Assembly (NCBI GenBank): GCA_002794775.1
Contig: NBAY01000124.1
Location: 1 to 64,000 of the forward strand
Direction of reading: 5' to 3'
From: Porodaedalea pini
Lineage: Eukaryota > Basidiomycota > Agaricomycetes > Hymenochaetales > Hymenochaetaceae
Length of the DNA stretch: 64,000 bases
In this document: positions 10,977-23,200 of the stretch, in pieces
How positions within the stretch are numbered: the stretch's first letter is position 1
Layout of the letters: every line of letters begins with the position of its first letter
Program-made: the position numbers and the translations under genes
The notes under the pieces: generated by a model
The model's input: only the letters and a program-made list of their open reading frames with translations
Databases searched by the model: none
What the model was told of the DNA's origin: nothing

Positions 10977-13900
10977 ATGCGGAGGTTTGAATGCAGAGGA
11001 CCTGGCTGCAGGCGATCATTTACTTCAGTGAACAGGGCCGGACGACATCAAAAAACCTGTTCCTATGTTACGGAGCACGTGATGCGGGTGCGGGATAAGG
11101 CCTTGAATGGCCAGAGGGAAGCAAGAAACTCAAGGGCTTCCCATTCACGAGTAGAACAGGTTCCGACTGTGAGTTTTATGACTCATAGTTTTTTAAATTT
11201 GCTAATTTGATGTAGTCAGCCTTGGTTTACATCGATGCGGAGCCCAATGCGGATTTCGGTCCTGAGCCTGACCCCAAAAGCCCACCTGCGCAACTTGTTG
11301 TGGAGCCTGAACCACCTACTGTTTCGGCGGCGGGCCACATTGTGCGACAACGCGTGCTGCCCGCCCGATATTGAGACCTGCTGCCGGACGTCCCTGCCTG
11401 TGAAGTCGTCATTGAGACAAGCCCAGGCATGGAGGATGCTGTCGCTAACATTGCAGAGGCAGAATCCGTGGACGACATTCCTTTCTGTTTATTTCAATCA
11501 GACTACAACAAGTTTGGCTTGTGGAAAGTCTTCAGGCGTGGTCCTTACACGATAGATTCAAGTTCACTGCCAGAAATTGCGCCAAACGCGGTTGCCTCGT
11601 CTGTGGGTGAAAGTGCGGAATCAAATCTGTTTGGACCCCATCCAAACTATTCATCATTTCGTTTCAATCAGTGGTTCTGGATGGGGGGGATACAAAAGAC
11701 GTTGAAAGAGGGTCAGCGACTTCAAAAAAAATAGGCTTGGACAATTTTATAGCAAAGGATGTCCTGCAAATGAATATGCTGAAGGTTAACAAGCTGCTCG
11801 GGAACAGCACACTTAGCGAGTTCTTTGATCCTCGTGACAGCTGGGTGCAGAGTACTCTGAATGTTCCCGTGCCTCTTGGACACTTGAGTGATGAAGCACT
11901 GCTTCATGTAGATTTTGAAATCGATCAGTTCCTTCATCGTCCACTCACAGGTGTCATCCGATCCGTTTTCGAGAGCCCACAGAACAGTACTGGCTTCTGT
12001 TACGAGCCTTATGAGCATAGGTTTAAATCGCCATTCGGAGGGGAGGAAATGGCAGTGCACGGGGAACTTTATTCATCGAAAGTGTTCCGTGATGCACACG
12101 AGGAAGTACAGCGTCTACCCTGGGATGCCGATGACGATCTTCCTTGAGCCATCATTGGTATGCAGTTTTGGTTGGATGGAATGTCCGCCGCAAAGTTTGG
12201 CAGCGCAAAACTTTGGCCTGCATATCTTCAGTTTGGCAATCAGTCGAAGTATGAGCGCTTCAAATCTGGGGCATGTCACCATATTGCCCATATTCCTTCA
12301 GTAAGCGCGTCCTTATCCTTAAAGTCTATCGGTTTCTCACCATTGCCCTGCATTCATAGCTTCCAGGTGGTTTCAAGGACTTCGTTCAACAGCATTCGCA
12401 AGGAAGGCCGGCGTCGGACGCACTTGAAACGCATTGCCGACGAGAGTTGATGCACTGCGTGTGGAAAGCCTTGCTTGATGACGAGTTCCTTCATGCGTGG
12501 GTACATGGTATGGTCGTCCTTTGCGGTGATGGTGTTCCATGCCATCTGTATCCTCATATTTTCACGTACTCTGCAGATTATCCAGAAAAGTATGCATCGT
12601 TCGATCCATACTGCTAGCTCGCTAAATATTCTTGCAGGGTTTTGCTTGCGACAATGAAACATTTGGGAAAGCACCCATGCCCCCGCTGCCTTGTGAAGAG
12701 TGATGCAATATCTTCTTTGGGTAAACATGCAGATGCAAAATTCAGAATCAAACACGCTCGAGTCGACAATCCTTCGCAACACTATGATGTAGAAGCCGCA
12801 CGTGATCTCATCTACAATAAATGTCGGCACATTGGGCATGCAAACGTCGCACAGATTTTGGACAAGTACTCGCTGACGCCGGTAGAAGTGAGCTCACTAG
12901 TTTCAATGGCGCATCGTTTCTGAATCTGACATTTCCCTAGAACGCCTTTTCTGCATGGCTGGGTCCTCTTGGGTTCGATTACCACTCAATGCTTGTCATT
13001 GATGTCATGCACGAGTGGGAGGTCGGCATATGGCGGCAGATCTTCACTCATCTTGTTCGCATTCTCGATACTTTCCGGCACGCTCGACTGAACAAGATAC
13101 ACGATCTAGACAGAAGGTTAGGTCGTGTTGACATACATTTAACTTGTGTTCTTCTCATAAATCAGTAGAGTCAGAGCCATACCCTCCTTTTCAGATTCGA
13201 TTCGGACATATAAAGGGAACATATCAGAGATGAAGCAGATGACTGCTTACAGCTTCGAAGACCTTCTGCAGGTGAGGAAAGTTTTAGTCTGAGCAAGTAT
13301 GATCAATACAATAATTTATCCACACAGTGCGCTCTACCAGTGTTCGAAGGGCTTCTTCCAGAGCCTCACGAAACCATTGTTTGTGAACTCATATATCGCA
13401 CAGCAACAGTCCACGCTCTTGCGAAGCTTCGAATCCATACCGATGCTACAGTTGCAGCATTGGACAGTGAAACGAAGACGTTTGGTTCCACCCTGCGGAG
13501 GTTCAAACGAGAGACATGCTCGGCCTTCATGACCACTGAACTTCCAACGGAATTGCAGAAGTGACTACGTAGGTCATGCCGCAAGAAGACAGGAGAGAAC
13601 ATCGGCAGTGATGAGCCCATACACGCTATGGTGAAGAAGACTTTCAACGTAAATACGTCTAAGATCCATGCTATCGGGGATTATGCACACCATATTCTAA
13701 TGTACGGGACAACCGACTCGTATAGTACTGCCATTGTAAGAGGCTCGCACTATAGTTTGCTCGACTTTTTACTCACTTCGTAGCGCCAGGGGGAGATGGA
13801 GCACAAAAAGTCGAAACAAAACTACTTGAGAACGAATCGGGTGAATTTCGTTCAACAAGTGACTGAGATTCAACGTATCCAGTCAAATCTTGCTCACATT

Positions 13901-15083
13901 GTGGAAAAGGTTGATGGCATTGTGCCCGCCCGTTCAGACTCTATAATAGACGGTTCAGTTACCAACGGCAAGCGCTATCGTTTTGGAGTGAAAGGGACGC
14001 CGTACGATCTCAAAAAGTGGGCGGAAGACAATGAATATGATCCCGCATTGGAGGTGACCTTGTAAAAGTTGCTGATTCATGAATAATGGGCGGGCTGACA
14101 AGTGCTTAGAATTTCCATGACTTGTTGGAAGAACATATCTTCGCTCGGCTGAAGAACCTTGATTATGATGATGATGAACTTCAGTTTTCTACCGACGATC
14201 GAGCGGACATCATCATAAAGGATAATAGGATTTACGAGCACAAGCGCATGGGCATCGACTACACTACATACGATTTACAGCGCAAACATGATTCTATCAG
14301 CCCTACTTCTATAACGTTGGATGTCATGCTTCTTTCCCGGGACTCCGATATTATGACGAAGTCGGTCTCGCCTTTCTGGTATGCTCGCGTGATTGGGATG
14401 TACCATGTCGATGTCTGTCTAAGGAGCTCTGAGTCAACGCCGAGCCGCTTAGATTTGTTGTGGGTTCGTTGGTTCGGGCGAGTGATGGAGGATAAGTTTG
14501 GTGATGATGCGTGTCGGCTGGAGCATGTCAGATTCGTAACGAAAGAAGACGAGTCGCCGCCATTTGGTTTTGTTGAGCCTGCTGCTATCGTTCGCGCTGT
14601 CCATTTAATTCCCGCCTTCCATTACGGGAGGACAGATACGCTTTTGCCTCCGTCACAGCTAGCACGGATAAAAGAGCCGGATGATATTGTACATGATTGG
14701 GAGTCATTTTATGTGAATAAGTACGTGGTGTTTACCCCATGCCACTTCCAGACTAAGAAACAAAAATTAGATTTGCTGACCGTGATTTATTCATGCACCA
14801 TCGAGGTGGCGGCATCGGCCACACTACAGGGCATAATGTCCAGAACGCGAACTGCATACCGCCAGACATGTATGGGAGACTCGGTGTACATCGAACTGAT
14901 GATGAAGATGATGAGATGGACGTTGAGGTTCTGCAGGATGATGAAATGGACTTACAGGATGGTGAAGATGATGAACTGGATGGAGTCGAGTCTGAAGGAC
15001 CAGCTGAGGACCAGGAGAATGATGAGGAGACTGACGAGGACGAGAATAACGATGAGATGTACAGAGTCACTGATCTAGAATGA
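10977..15083 (+). pseudogene. Plavaka-type DNA transposase, decayed
   Basis: Ten exons can be traced (about 10977-11168, 11216-12300, 12360-12589, 12638-12887, 12941-13116, 13169-13271, 13328-13735, 13784-14053, 14110-14720, 14771-15083). The N-terminus is a C2H2-like finger (CRGPGCRRSFTSVNRAGRHQ). Then come hallmark Plavaka blocks: FRFNQWFW, GSAKLWPAYLQFGNQSKYER, FTYSADYPEK followed by PCPRCL, NAFSAWLGPLGFDYHSM with VIDVMHEWEVG, YGTTDSYST, and MHHRGGGIGH before a long Asp/Glu-rich tail. The family is a basidiomycete-rich group of cut-and-paste transposons. Inactivating lesions are TGA at 11372-11374, 12145-12147 and 13562-13564, plus a frameshift at an A8 run near 11724-11731. Terminal repeats were not found. 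Confidence 0.88.
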
Positions 15084-15124
15084 TGGCGCAATACTCAGAT
15101 GGAGAGTCGTGACTTGAGTAGATT

Positions 15125-15220
15125 GAGATGCTGTTATGATTGGCCAGATGAGGGAGGGTGTGGATTATACTCTTCGAGCGAGATGCGGCGCGAGTTGCTG
15201 CTTGCAGAGGAATGCCTTGA
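15125..15220. repeat. Direct repeat, copy 1
   Basis: 96 bp starting GAGATGCTGTTATGATTG and ending AATGCCTTGA. It recurs with scattered substitutions at 15267-15361, so the period is about 142 bp. Confidence 0.85.
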
Positions 15221-15266
15221 GCTGTCGGTGATCGTCGACTGACAGTATCTGGAGAGCGAGTAGACC

Positions 15267-15361
15267 GAGATGCCGTTATGATTGACAGACGAGGGAGGGT
15301 GTAGATTATATTCTTCGAGCGAGATGCTGCCCGAGCCGCTGCTTGCAAACGAATGCCTTGA
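15267..15361. repeat. Direct repeat, copy 2
   Basis: 95 bp, the second diverged copy of the unit at 15125-15220. It lies just beyond the Plavaka stop codon and may be a subterminal repeat of that element or an older local duplication. Confidence 0.85.
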
Positions 15362-16079
15362 CACTTTGTTTGATGTTTCGCCAGACTGGAGACAAATTTC
15401 TGAGCACGTCTGCAGCCCGGTGATGAGTGACTGCCACTAGAGAGCATCAAAGCCTGCAAGGGAGGAGTTGAGTTCAGACCCGAAGGGATTGCGACAGCTC
15501 ACGCCAGCGAAATTTGAACGAGGTCGAATGGGAAGGAAGATTTTGAGGAGGCTTGATTATAGAAAGACTCTGAGTATCATTTCATTCTCATTCGTACATT
15601 CGTACGTATTTAAGTTCCTACTATGTATCTGTACATGCGTGTCAGTCATGATATGCAGTGCGACTTTGTGATACTAATACGCACTGTTGAAGCCCGGTTT
15701 ACTACTTCTTTCCTGTAGACTTTCCCTTTCCTTCACCAGATTTCTTTCCTTCGACATGACGTTTCGGTGGCGGTGGTACCTGTGCACATAAGTTCGGGCT
15801 TGTTGAGGTGAGATGTACGGATGCAAGGGTATACTAACTTCCTGAACTTTCTCAGCCCATTTCGCGATATCACGCCCTCATTTGTCTGCTCGATCAAAGC
15901 GAAGATAGACAGAAAGTAAGGTTATTTTTCCCATATTCGATCGAGTAGATTTGAGTTAATGATCTGGTATGGATGTGTAGACGCTGGAAAGACAGCGAGC
16001 TCGAGCTCGGACGTTATCCACAAAACCTCATGCTCAATTTGGCAAGTATGCAATTCTATTCAAGAAGCTCAAAAATAAC

Positions 16080-16460
16080 TTTTTTGTATTTCAGGCAACC
16101 AGTCCTCAAGTCAGTATGCTGTAGTACACAGTGGCAGATGAATCATCTCTGGGTCTTACGACAAGATGATCGCTTTTCTGAACTATGAGCAGGGCAGTCA
16201 GACACTCTTATTCCAGCACTCTGACTGGATATGCAGACAGGTACGTCCTGCCTCCGCAAACGTCAGCCGGATCGACTCTGACTCTTACGACAACACGATT
16301 CACGTGCCAATGGTGCTCCACACTGTCACGGTGAGCCGGCCGGTCAAATATTCTTATTCAGGCATTTCTGTCTAGATATGTCAACAGATACGTTCCGCCT
16401 CCCCAGATGTCAGTCAAATCATCTCTGGGTCTTATGACAACACGATTCGCATCTAAACAA
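16080..16460 (+). pseudogene. WD40-repeat remnant
   Basis: At least two to three decayed WD40 units are visible in shifting frames: one near 16140-16165, one near 16260-16310 (DSYDNTIHV) and the clearest near 16400-16456 (SPDVSQIISGSYDNTIRI). The SxSYDNTIRI signature is typical of the large WD40 proteins of fungi, often NACHT/NLR-type, but no nucleotide-binding domain is present here. Frameshifts and stops separate the units. Most likely a fragment of a formerly larger gene. Confidence 0.6.
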
Positions 16461-16891
16461 GATGGCTCTGGACTAGGAGCAGGCCGATAAATGCCGGTCA
16501 GATTCTCTTATTTTCTTTTATGCTGAAGCACGTGGATCACACCGCCATATGATGGCACCATTTCCCCTCTTGGTGGTCGCATTCTATCCCCTCTTGGTGG
16601 TTGTGTTTGGTTCTGTGAATGTTGCACAGCCTCTGATCTTGTCTCCTCAGCCTTATAAGCTGCTTATATCCTGTTGTGAATTTAACCACCGCTTGCCATG
16701 TCTCAGGCTTAGGCTTCTGGCTCTCACATACCACTTCTCCCCTGTCTGTTGCACACAATGTCGCCTAGTGCTTTCACTGTGTTGCACTCCAATCAATCTC
16801 CTACCCCTCTCATGACCTCCCCTACTTCCTCTTCCTCTTTGGACTCACGTGGTTCCGGCCACAAGAGGCGAGCGGAAGAGCAACTCACAAG

Positions 16892-18283
16892 ATGCGGAAA
16901 GCGGAAGCCATGCGGTATCCTTCTCTTCTCCTCAGTTCTCCTGCTAATGATTCATCTAGTATGGAATCCAACATTTTTGCCAGCAAGGGCCGCTATCTTG
17001 CTCGGGCATTTGAAGCATGGGCCAGCCCTAATTTAATTCTGACTGAGGGGGTCGAGAATGCAAGGCTCCGCCCATCTGAGCTGGAGGCCATTGATGATCC
17101 ATCGTCAGTCTCTTCCGACTCTCCCTCTTAAAATTACTGACTCCTTTTTTTCTCTCTTAGTATTTCGTGTGCGGTTGATGCTGTCAAGACTCTGTTCGGC
17201 ATTGATACACCTTTGTATAATGAAATTGTCAAGGCAAATGCTGATGAATTCGAGTACATTGTGGACAACGTAAGTAGTCGGTTTGCTCTCTAACTAAACA
17301 AGACTAATATTCTGGAAAGATGCATGTGGGCCAGCGAGGCGCTCGATCTGCTGACACAAATTTTCTCAAGAAACATATCCTCGAATATGTTGACTTCTCA
17401 TCCGGTGTACGTCCATGTGATGGTCGGAAGGAACTCCGTGGCTTCGCAAATGATACCATTGCAAAACTGCTGGCTCCTGTGGAAGCAGGGCCGCTTACGC
17501 CTGAGTAAGTTAATTCAAATTAAATCAATGTGAAGAATAAAGAAGTTGTTGCCTTTGATATCAGATACCAGGCATTGTTGCGTGCTGGGACAGCGAAGGT
17601 CACAAACAGAAAGGGCATCACCCGAACTGTGGATGGCTGGCATAACCGTGTCTTTGCCTATGAACATGGCCTTTTCAACCCACAGAACCCCTTGAAGGGT
17701 TTTCTGAAAGGGGAATTGATTGTTAAGGTGTGTGCTTTTTTCTTTATTGATCTCCGTGCATTCACATCAATCTATAGGCATATAAGGCCATTTTTACGAG
17801 CCCTTCCTCAGTTTATAATCTTGCTACTGTTGATTGTTCAAGGTCAACAAGGAAAGGCAATGCAGACCGTTCTGGCATGATGCAGGTCACTCCGGGCTCA
17901 TTAGCATATATCACTACACAGGTATTGTATCTGTACGTCTTTCGATACATACATGCTGATGATTCCTTTAGGTGTTCTTTGCGTTGAGCTCAAAGGGTAT
18001 TTTCAACCCCTCGAGTAGCCCAGAAATACTTCAGATGTACGACAGCATCCTTAAGATGTTCAGCTCAAACATCCCATCTGTGAAGAGGTATACGACTGAG
18101 CTACTGAGATGGTGGAATTGGTACGTTGTTAATCTGAATGATTGTGACCTTTTTGGCTAATTCTCTTGCAGTACTGTCTTCCCAAGATCGGCAGTGGCAG
18201 CTGATCCTCATGATCAGGGTTCCTTAGCTGATATAGAGGACTTTTATCGTGATTGTGATGATGCAGACATTGACTTTGATTGA
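16892..18283 (+). CDS. DUF6698-like protein, apparently intact
   Basis: Seven exons: 16892-17103, 17161-17269, 17320-17504, 17565-17727, 17778-17921, 17972-18120, 18172-18283. Every intron is GT-AG and 49-60 bp, and the total is 358 codons including the stop. Family landmarks seen: GARSADTNFLKK (about residue 112), HNRVFAYEHGLFNP and GFLKGELIVKAYKAIFTSPS (middle), TPGSLAYITTQVFFALSS, and a terminal LLRWWNCTVFPRSA block. These match an Agaricomycete family with many copies per genome, DUF6698 as I remember it; function unknown. No premature stop. The first exon is the weak point: an ATG at 16758 with an extra intron is possible but gave no in-phase join. It is the only undamaged gene in the first 28 kb and sits between transposon debris. 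Confidence 0.75.
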
Positions 18284-18857
18284 GCCTCCGCTGGTTACAT
18301 TAATACCTATATGATGACATGCGTGCTTTTGCTCTTAATGTCTATTTATTCAGATTTGTTTTATGTATCTATTAATTCATTCTGCTGTTAACTGGTTATC
18401 ATCTGTGACAAGAACATGTGAGAGAAACATAACTATTGTGTGTTTGACAAGTCTCACTCACCGTTATGATTAATTATTAAGCCTCCTAAGTATTCTTCAT
18501 ATTTGCAAGTGTGACAACACTCCTGCCACCTGGCAATACTGGATTTTAGATTCTATGTACTCATATTTCTCAACAAGAATTTCATGGCCTTCCAATCCAT
18601 TGTAAGTCTTGCTGTGTCTTACTGTTTCACATAATTAGTATGCCATATTCTAATTCGTTACAAGAGATATGCTGCATTGTAATCCAGCATAATTCTTATG
18701 GTAATCTGTAAGACTTAAGGTGTATTACGAGGCGGACTTTTAGATTGTATTCTCTTATAAGCATGGTCCCAAGTCTTATATATATTATATGTATTTCGTA
18801 TCTTATAATCGAATATATGTGATCATGAGACACGGCAGATTTTTGTGATGAATCAGT
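18284..18857. other. Intergenic, nothing supported
   Basis: AT-rich 3' flank of the DUF6698-like gene. No coding exon or repeat recognised. Confidence 0.4.
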
Positions 18858-19032
18858 CAGAGCTCTGTACAATTATGATGCGGAATCGGACAGAGACATC
18901 TCGTTCCAAGCAAATGATATACTAGCAGTCACTTCAACCCCAAGCGACGGTTGGTGGATAAGTATGCTTGCTGAAGAATCACGACACGAGATAGGAAGAA
19001 TATTTCTCCCATGCAATTTCGTTGCTCTTTTT
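18858..19032 (+). pseudogene. SH3-domain coding fragment, copy A
   Basis: A single open stretch of ~57 codons reads as an SH3 domain: ALYNYDAESDRDISF (the ALYDYEA motif), then an acidic loop, DGWW (the conserved Trp pair) and LPCNFVAL (the NYV-type end). No gene can be built around it; the frame is cut by the foldback element starting at 19033. A more damaged paralogue lies at 62755-62905. Probably the tail of a duplicated signalling or adaptor gene. Confidence 0.7.
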
Positions 19033-19887
19033 TTACAGCCATTTTCATAAGTCCTGCGACACATGCATGTCACGTGAAATGAGCCGCGTCAGAGCCAAAG
19101 TGTCAAAAAATTAGAATGAATGCCTATTTTCTCTGTGAATTCTGCACAGTACCTGCTCATTAAGTACTCAAAAAAAAGGCACAGTTCTCAGGAGAAGAAA
19201 TATGTAAAATAGGGAGCAATAAATTGATTGTGTAGGCAGGTGGAGATCAAACAAGTGCAGCTGGTCTGTTCTCTCACCCATTTCCACTGAGATTCAAAAA
19301 TTATGGCTCCCCTACATCTACCTATAAAATTCTTTCCTGTATCTGTAAATTAAGTATATGACTATACCAACATCTCCTGCAAGTTTGAAGCTAATCCATT
19401 CAGTATTCATGGTCCAGCAGCAAGATTTGTGTTCTACTCTGCAAGACCTGTTGTGAGAAAAGGAGGGTGGAAAGAGCTTGAAGTGGAACACAAATCTTGC
19501 TGCTGGACCATGAATACTGAATGGATTGGCTTCAAACTTGCAGGAGATGTTGGTATAGTCATATACTTAATTTACAGTCACAGGAAAGAATTTTATAGAT
19601 AGATGTAGGGGAGCCATAATTTTTGAATCTCAGTGGAAATGGGTGAGAGAACAGACCAGCTGCACTTGTTTGATCTCCACCTGCCTACACAATCAATTTA
19701 TTGCTCCCTATTTTACATATTTCTTCTCCTGAGAACCATGCCTTTTTTTTGAGTATTTAATGAGCAGGTACTGTGCAGAATTCACAGAGAAAATAGGCAT
19801 TCATTCTAATTTTTTGACACTTTGGCTCTGATGTGGCTCACTTCACGTGACATGCACGTGTCGCAGGACTTATGAAAATGGCTGTAA
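19033..19887. mobile_element. Foldback (long inverted repeat) element, copy 1
   Basis: 855 bp made of two ~401-bp inverted arms (19033-19433 and 19487-19887) around a 53-bp spacer. Ends read TTACAGCC...GGCTGTAA, consistent with CAGCC termini and a TA target duplication (Tc1/mariner-like). No coding capacity. A second copy of identical length is at 55234-56088 with the spacer inverted. The paralogous segment at 62.9 kb lacks it. Confidence 0.92.
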
Positions 19888-20109
19888 GGGTCGTGGTAGT
19901 CCGATATGCTGACCATTCAACTATTCACTTCCCCTTTCTTTCCCTCATAATTCCTCAGTTATTTTTCTGAAAGATTACACTCTTTGTGCATATTCTCCCT
20001 GATTCCCTCTACATTTACTGGCTATCTATCTCGAACTTTCTGATTGTGGGTTTAGTCGCACTAGAGTAGTAGAGATGGTAGCTCAGAGGAACGGTCACGT
20101 GTTTTGCTT
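19888..20109. other. Host promoter-like segment, copy A
   Basis: Continues the duplicated host segment after the foldback element. Blocks such as CATTCAACTATTCACTTCCC and GAACGGTCACGTG match 62950-63110. The last 11 bases, GTGTTTTGCTT (20099-20109), are the LINE-1 target duplication. Confidence 0.7.
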
Positions 20110-20250
20110 TGTATAATATCTGCTATCTACTACTAACAGACCGCCAACCGCACAGGAACGGAAACAAAACAAGAAAGAAACTACGTAGAGCGTGAATGCA
20201 TGTGTTGGGTAGCTAGGGATGAGAAACGTAACAGTGGATATGAAATGGTA

Positions 20251-23200
20251 CTAAAGGTCAAATGAGGGTGGTAATTCAGATAATAAGGGCATACTGTCCA
20301 GAGGGCGACGGAACGAAAAGTAAGTGAATTTTAAGAGAAGGAGGAAATTGTTTGGACGGGACCATTCAACAAATGTTAAAGGTAAGGATCGTTGATGAAA
20401 AAGGCCATTTCGAACCAAAGCGAAGAAAGGGCAGCAATTAAGAAGATGATGGACATCGTGTTTGAGGCACAACGGGTCCGGGCAACACGGTTGGGGGTTT
20501 CGGTTATGCAAATTGAGCGCGTTCAGCATCAGGCTGACAGTGTGTGATTGAACTGAACGATATATCCTCTTCCTTGGGGAAAGCTTCAAAAACGGGTGTA
20601 GGGAACGCGTTGGGTGAAGGATGAAGGAGGACGGCTCGAGGATTGAGTGATGTCCACACAAATTTATGATGTTGGCTTTCCAGTCCCGAATGAGATCGAG
20701 CTGTACTTGCACGTTCAAGTTAGGGAGCGATCCCAGTATAGTCTCGTGATATGGGTTGGTAGCGGCGTCTTTGGCCAGCTTATCGGCTTTAGAATTGCCC
20801 AGTACTCCACGATGGGACAGGAGCCACTGGACTGTGATGTGCGAGGTCTCATGATGTAGAGCGAGGAAAATTCCACATAGACGGCGGAAAAGGATAATGA
20901 AATCCGCGTGTCGAGCATCATCAGAGAAAATAAGTTGGACGCAATTCAGTGAGTCCGAGATGATATGGATGTGAACGGGTGTGAAGCATTTCAAAAGGAG
21001 GGTTGAGATACGTCGTAAGGCTGCGATGAGCGCTTCCTGCTCTTCAAACAGAATGTTTGAATGAGAGTGCGCTGCTGAAGAAAAGACAGCGAGTTCCTGG
21101 TGATTGTGCATAATGACGAACCCATGGCCGCCGTTGAGGGAGCCGTCGGCTTGAGGAATGATGGAGCCATCTGTGAAGATAAAGTATTGGTATGGAGGGG
21201 GGTGTAGAAAAAAGGAATTGAAGTTGCAGATAGCAAGTTGATGGTGCGAGGATGAAGGAATAGGCGTCATGATGAGATGTGAATGAATGGGAGTAAAACT
21301 AGGAAAAGAAGTAGTTTTAGGAATCGTAATGTTAGGAAGGAGTGTTGAAGTTAAATATTGGTCACGGATAGGATTATGTTGAGAATGGGTGAAATAAGAG
21401 AAAAGAAAGCGTTGAGAAAGCGTGCGAATAAACAGCGGAAGAGGTGGGCAGGATAAGAAGGATTCCGCCACACTTGGGTGAATGCTATGGTGGAGCGCAA
21501 GGTTGAAAAAACGATATTGGGTTTTTTGAAGAATTGAAAGGAGAGGAGACTCAGGGAAAAGGACGGCGCCGTAAATGGCGACTGAACGGATTAAACCGAA
21601 ATATAGAAGACGCGCAAACTGGAGGTATGCGCCATTGGTCCGATTGAAAAGAAAGGAGCATTGATGAAGGGTAGATAGGGCTTTATTGGCCCGGGATTCG
21701 AAGTGAAGCTTGGGGGAGAGGTCATAAGAAAAAATAACACCCAGCCAAGTAAGATGGCGTGAAGGCCGAATAACGCGGTTGTCTGGTAGGGACAGAGTCG
21801 CGTTAGAAGAAGAGGGTGAGTCGGTTAAAAAGGATTGGAAAGTGAAGTCTGCAACTCTGTGATGAGGGAGAATATGAAGCAGTTCAACAGCGTCTGGATC
21901 AATGGATAAACCGAGGGATTGGAATTGAAGGGAAATGAATTGAAATTGGTTGCAGAGACGAACCAAATTAGTGGGAATACTGAGCGAACGAGCGTAAAGA
22001 AGGTGATCGTCCATATAAGCAAGTAAAGGACGATGTGGTCCGAAACGAGAATTGTAGGCCGTGATGACATTGGCGGCAGCAAAAATTGAAATGAGAGGGG
22101 ACAATGGGGATCCCTGGAGAACTCCACGGTTGGGTTTAATAAATGGAGAGGAAAGGAAATTGTTAAAAGAAAGCGAAATAGGTCGGTCTCTGAGCCAGCC
22201 AGAGAGAATGTGAATAATGTTGGGGTGAACTTTGGAAAGGGTAAGTTTTGAAAGAAGACGATTGTGAGAGATGTTGTCAAAAAAACCTTGAATGTCAATG
22301 GTTAGAATGGAAGTGATCAAATAGCGGTGACGGCGGTGTAGAACGTTGTTGAACCCGTCGCTGCCGCTCTTAATGAAGGGTTGTGAAAGAATAGTAGAAA
22401 GTAAAGAATAGCATGCAGTGAGCGAAGAGCGATGTTTTCGGCACCCGTGTTGGGCGTCGGGAAGAAGATTGTTAATTTCAAAAAAGGGTTGAAGGAGGTT
22501 GAAGAGAACGCATTCGAAAAGTTTGCCTATGGTGTCAACCAGGGCTATCGGGCGGAACGCTCTTGGGACAGAAAAGTCCGAACGTTTAGGTTTGGGAATA
22601 AAAGTAACGAGCGACGTCTTAAAAGGATAAGGGAAATGGCCAATTTTCAAACACAAAGTGAAAAGATCCACGAAAAATTGACCGTGATGCTCGATAAGGA
22701 GCTCCAAATGTTTATACGAGATATGGCTATTGCCAGGACTCGTTTCGCGATCGACGCCCTGGAGGGCAGCATGTACGTCCTTCAATTCGATAGGGCGAAA
22801 CTCCAAAAGGGGGGGAAGAGGGATGACCTCTGGGGTATTCGATAACGGAGGGAAAAACATCTCGCGGAAAAGAGACGATTTATCGGATTCTGTCAGGGTG
22901 AATGACCCGTTTGACACGTGGAGCGTGCCGATTGGAGCTCAGCGACGAGCCATACCTATATACTGATTGCGCCAGGTAGACTGAGTGTCAGATTGTTGAA
23001 GGCGCAATCCAAAAAACACGTTTTTAGCTCGAGTGATCTCCATGTCCAGGAGCCTTTTCGACTCGGGGCCCGGGTTGAGACAGTGCTCACGATAGAGTTT
23101 TGTACATGCTTCAGACCACCAGTTGTTGGGGCCGAAGTACGATCGAGGTTTTCGTTTATGTAGGAAAGAGGTGGCGAAGTCCAAAAGGGTTGAGTGAAGA

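Larger units (their letters stand above)
15084..16050. other. Mostly non-coding; possible minus-strand gene tail near 15700-15890
   Basis: Contains a diverged direct repeat (separate entries). On the minus strand at about 15704-15880 there is a possible end of an unidentified gene: a Lys/Gly-rich tail (KRHVEGKKSGEGKGKS) ending in a stop, preceded across a probable intron by a short DIAKWAEKVQ segment. Too little remains to name it. Confidence 0.3.

Noticed and set aside
15067..15459. Minus-strand 130-codon frame with a C...H...C pattern, considered as a zinc finger
   Set aside because: The frame is produced by the 142-bp direct repeat and overlaps the end of the Plavaka gene; cysteine spacing does not fit a finger.
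10500..16000. Search for Plavaka terminal inverted repeats and target duplication
   Set aside because: No convincing pair of inverted ends could be matched by eye, so no element boundaries are given beyond the gene.
22432..22845. 137-codon open frame on the plus strand
   Set aside because: It is antisense to the LINE-1 reverse transcriptase and has no features of its own.
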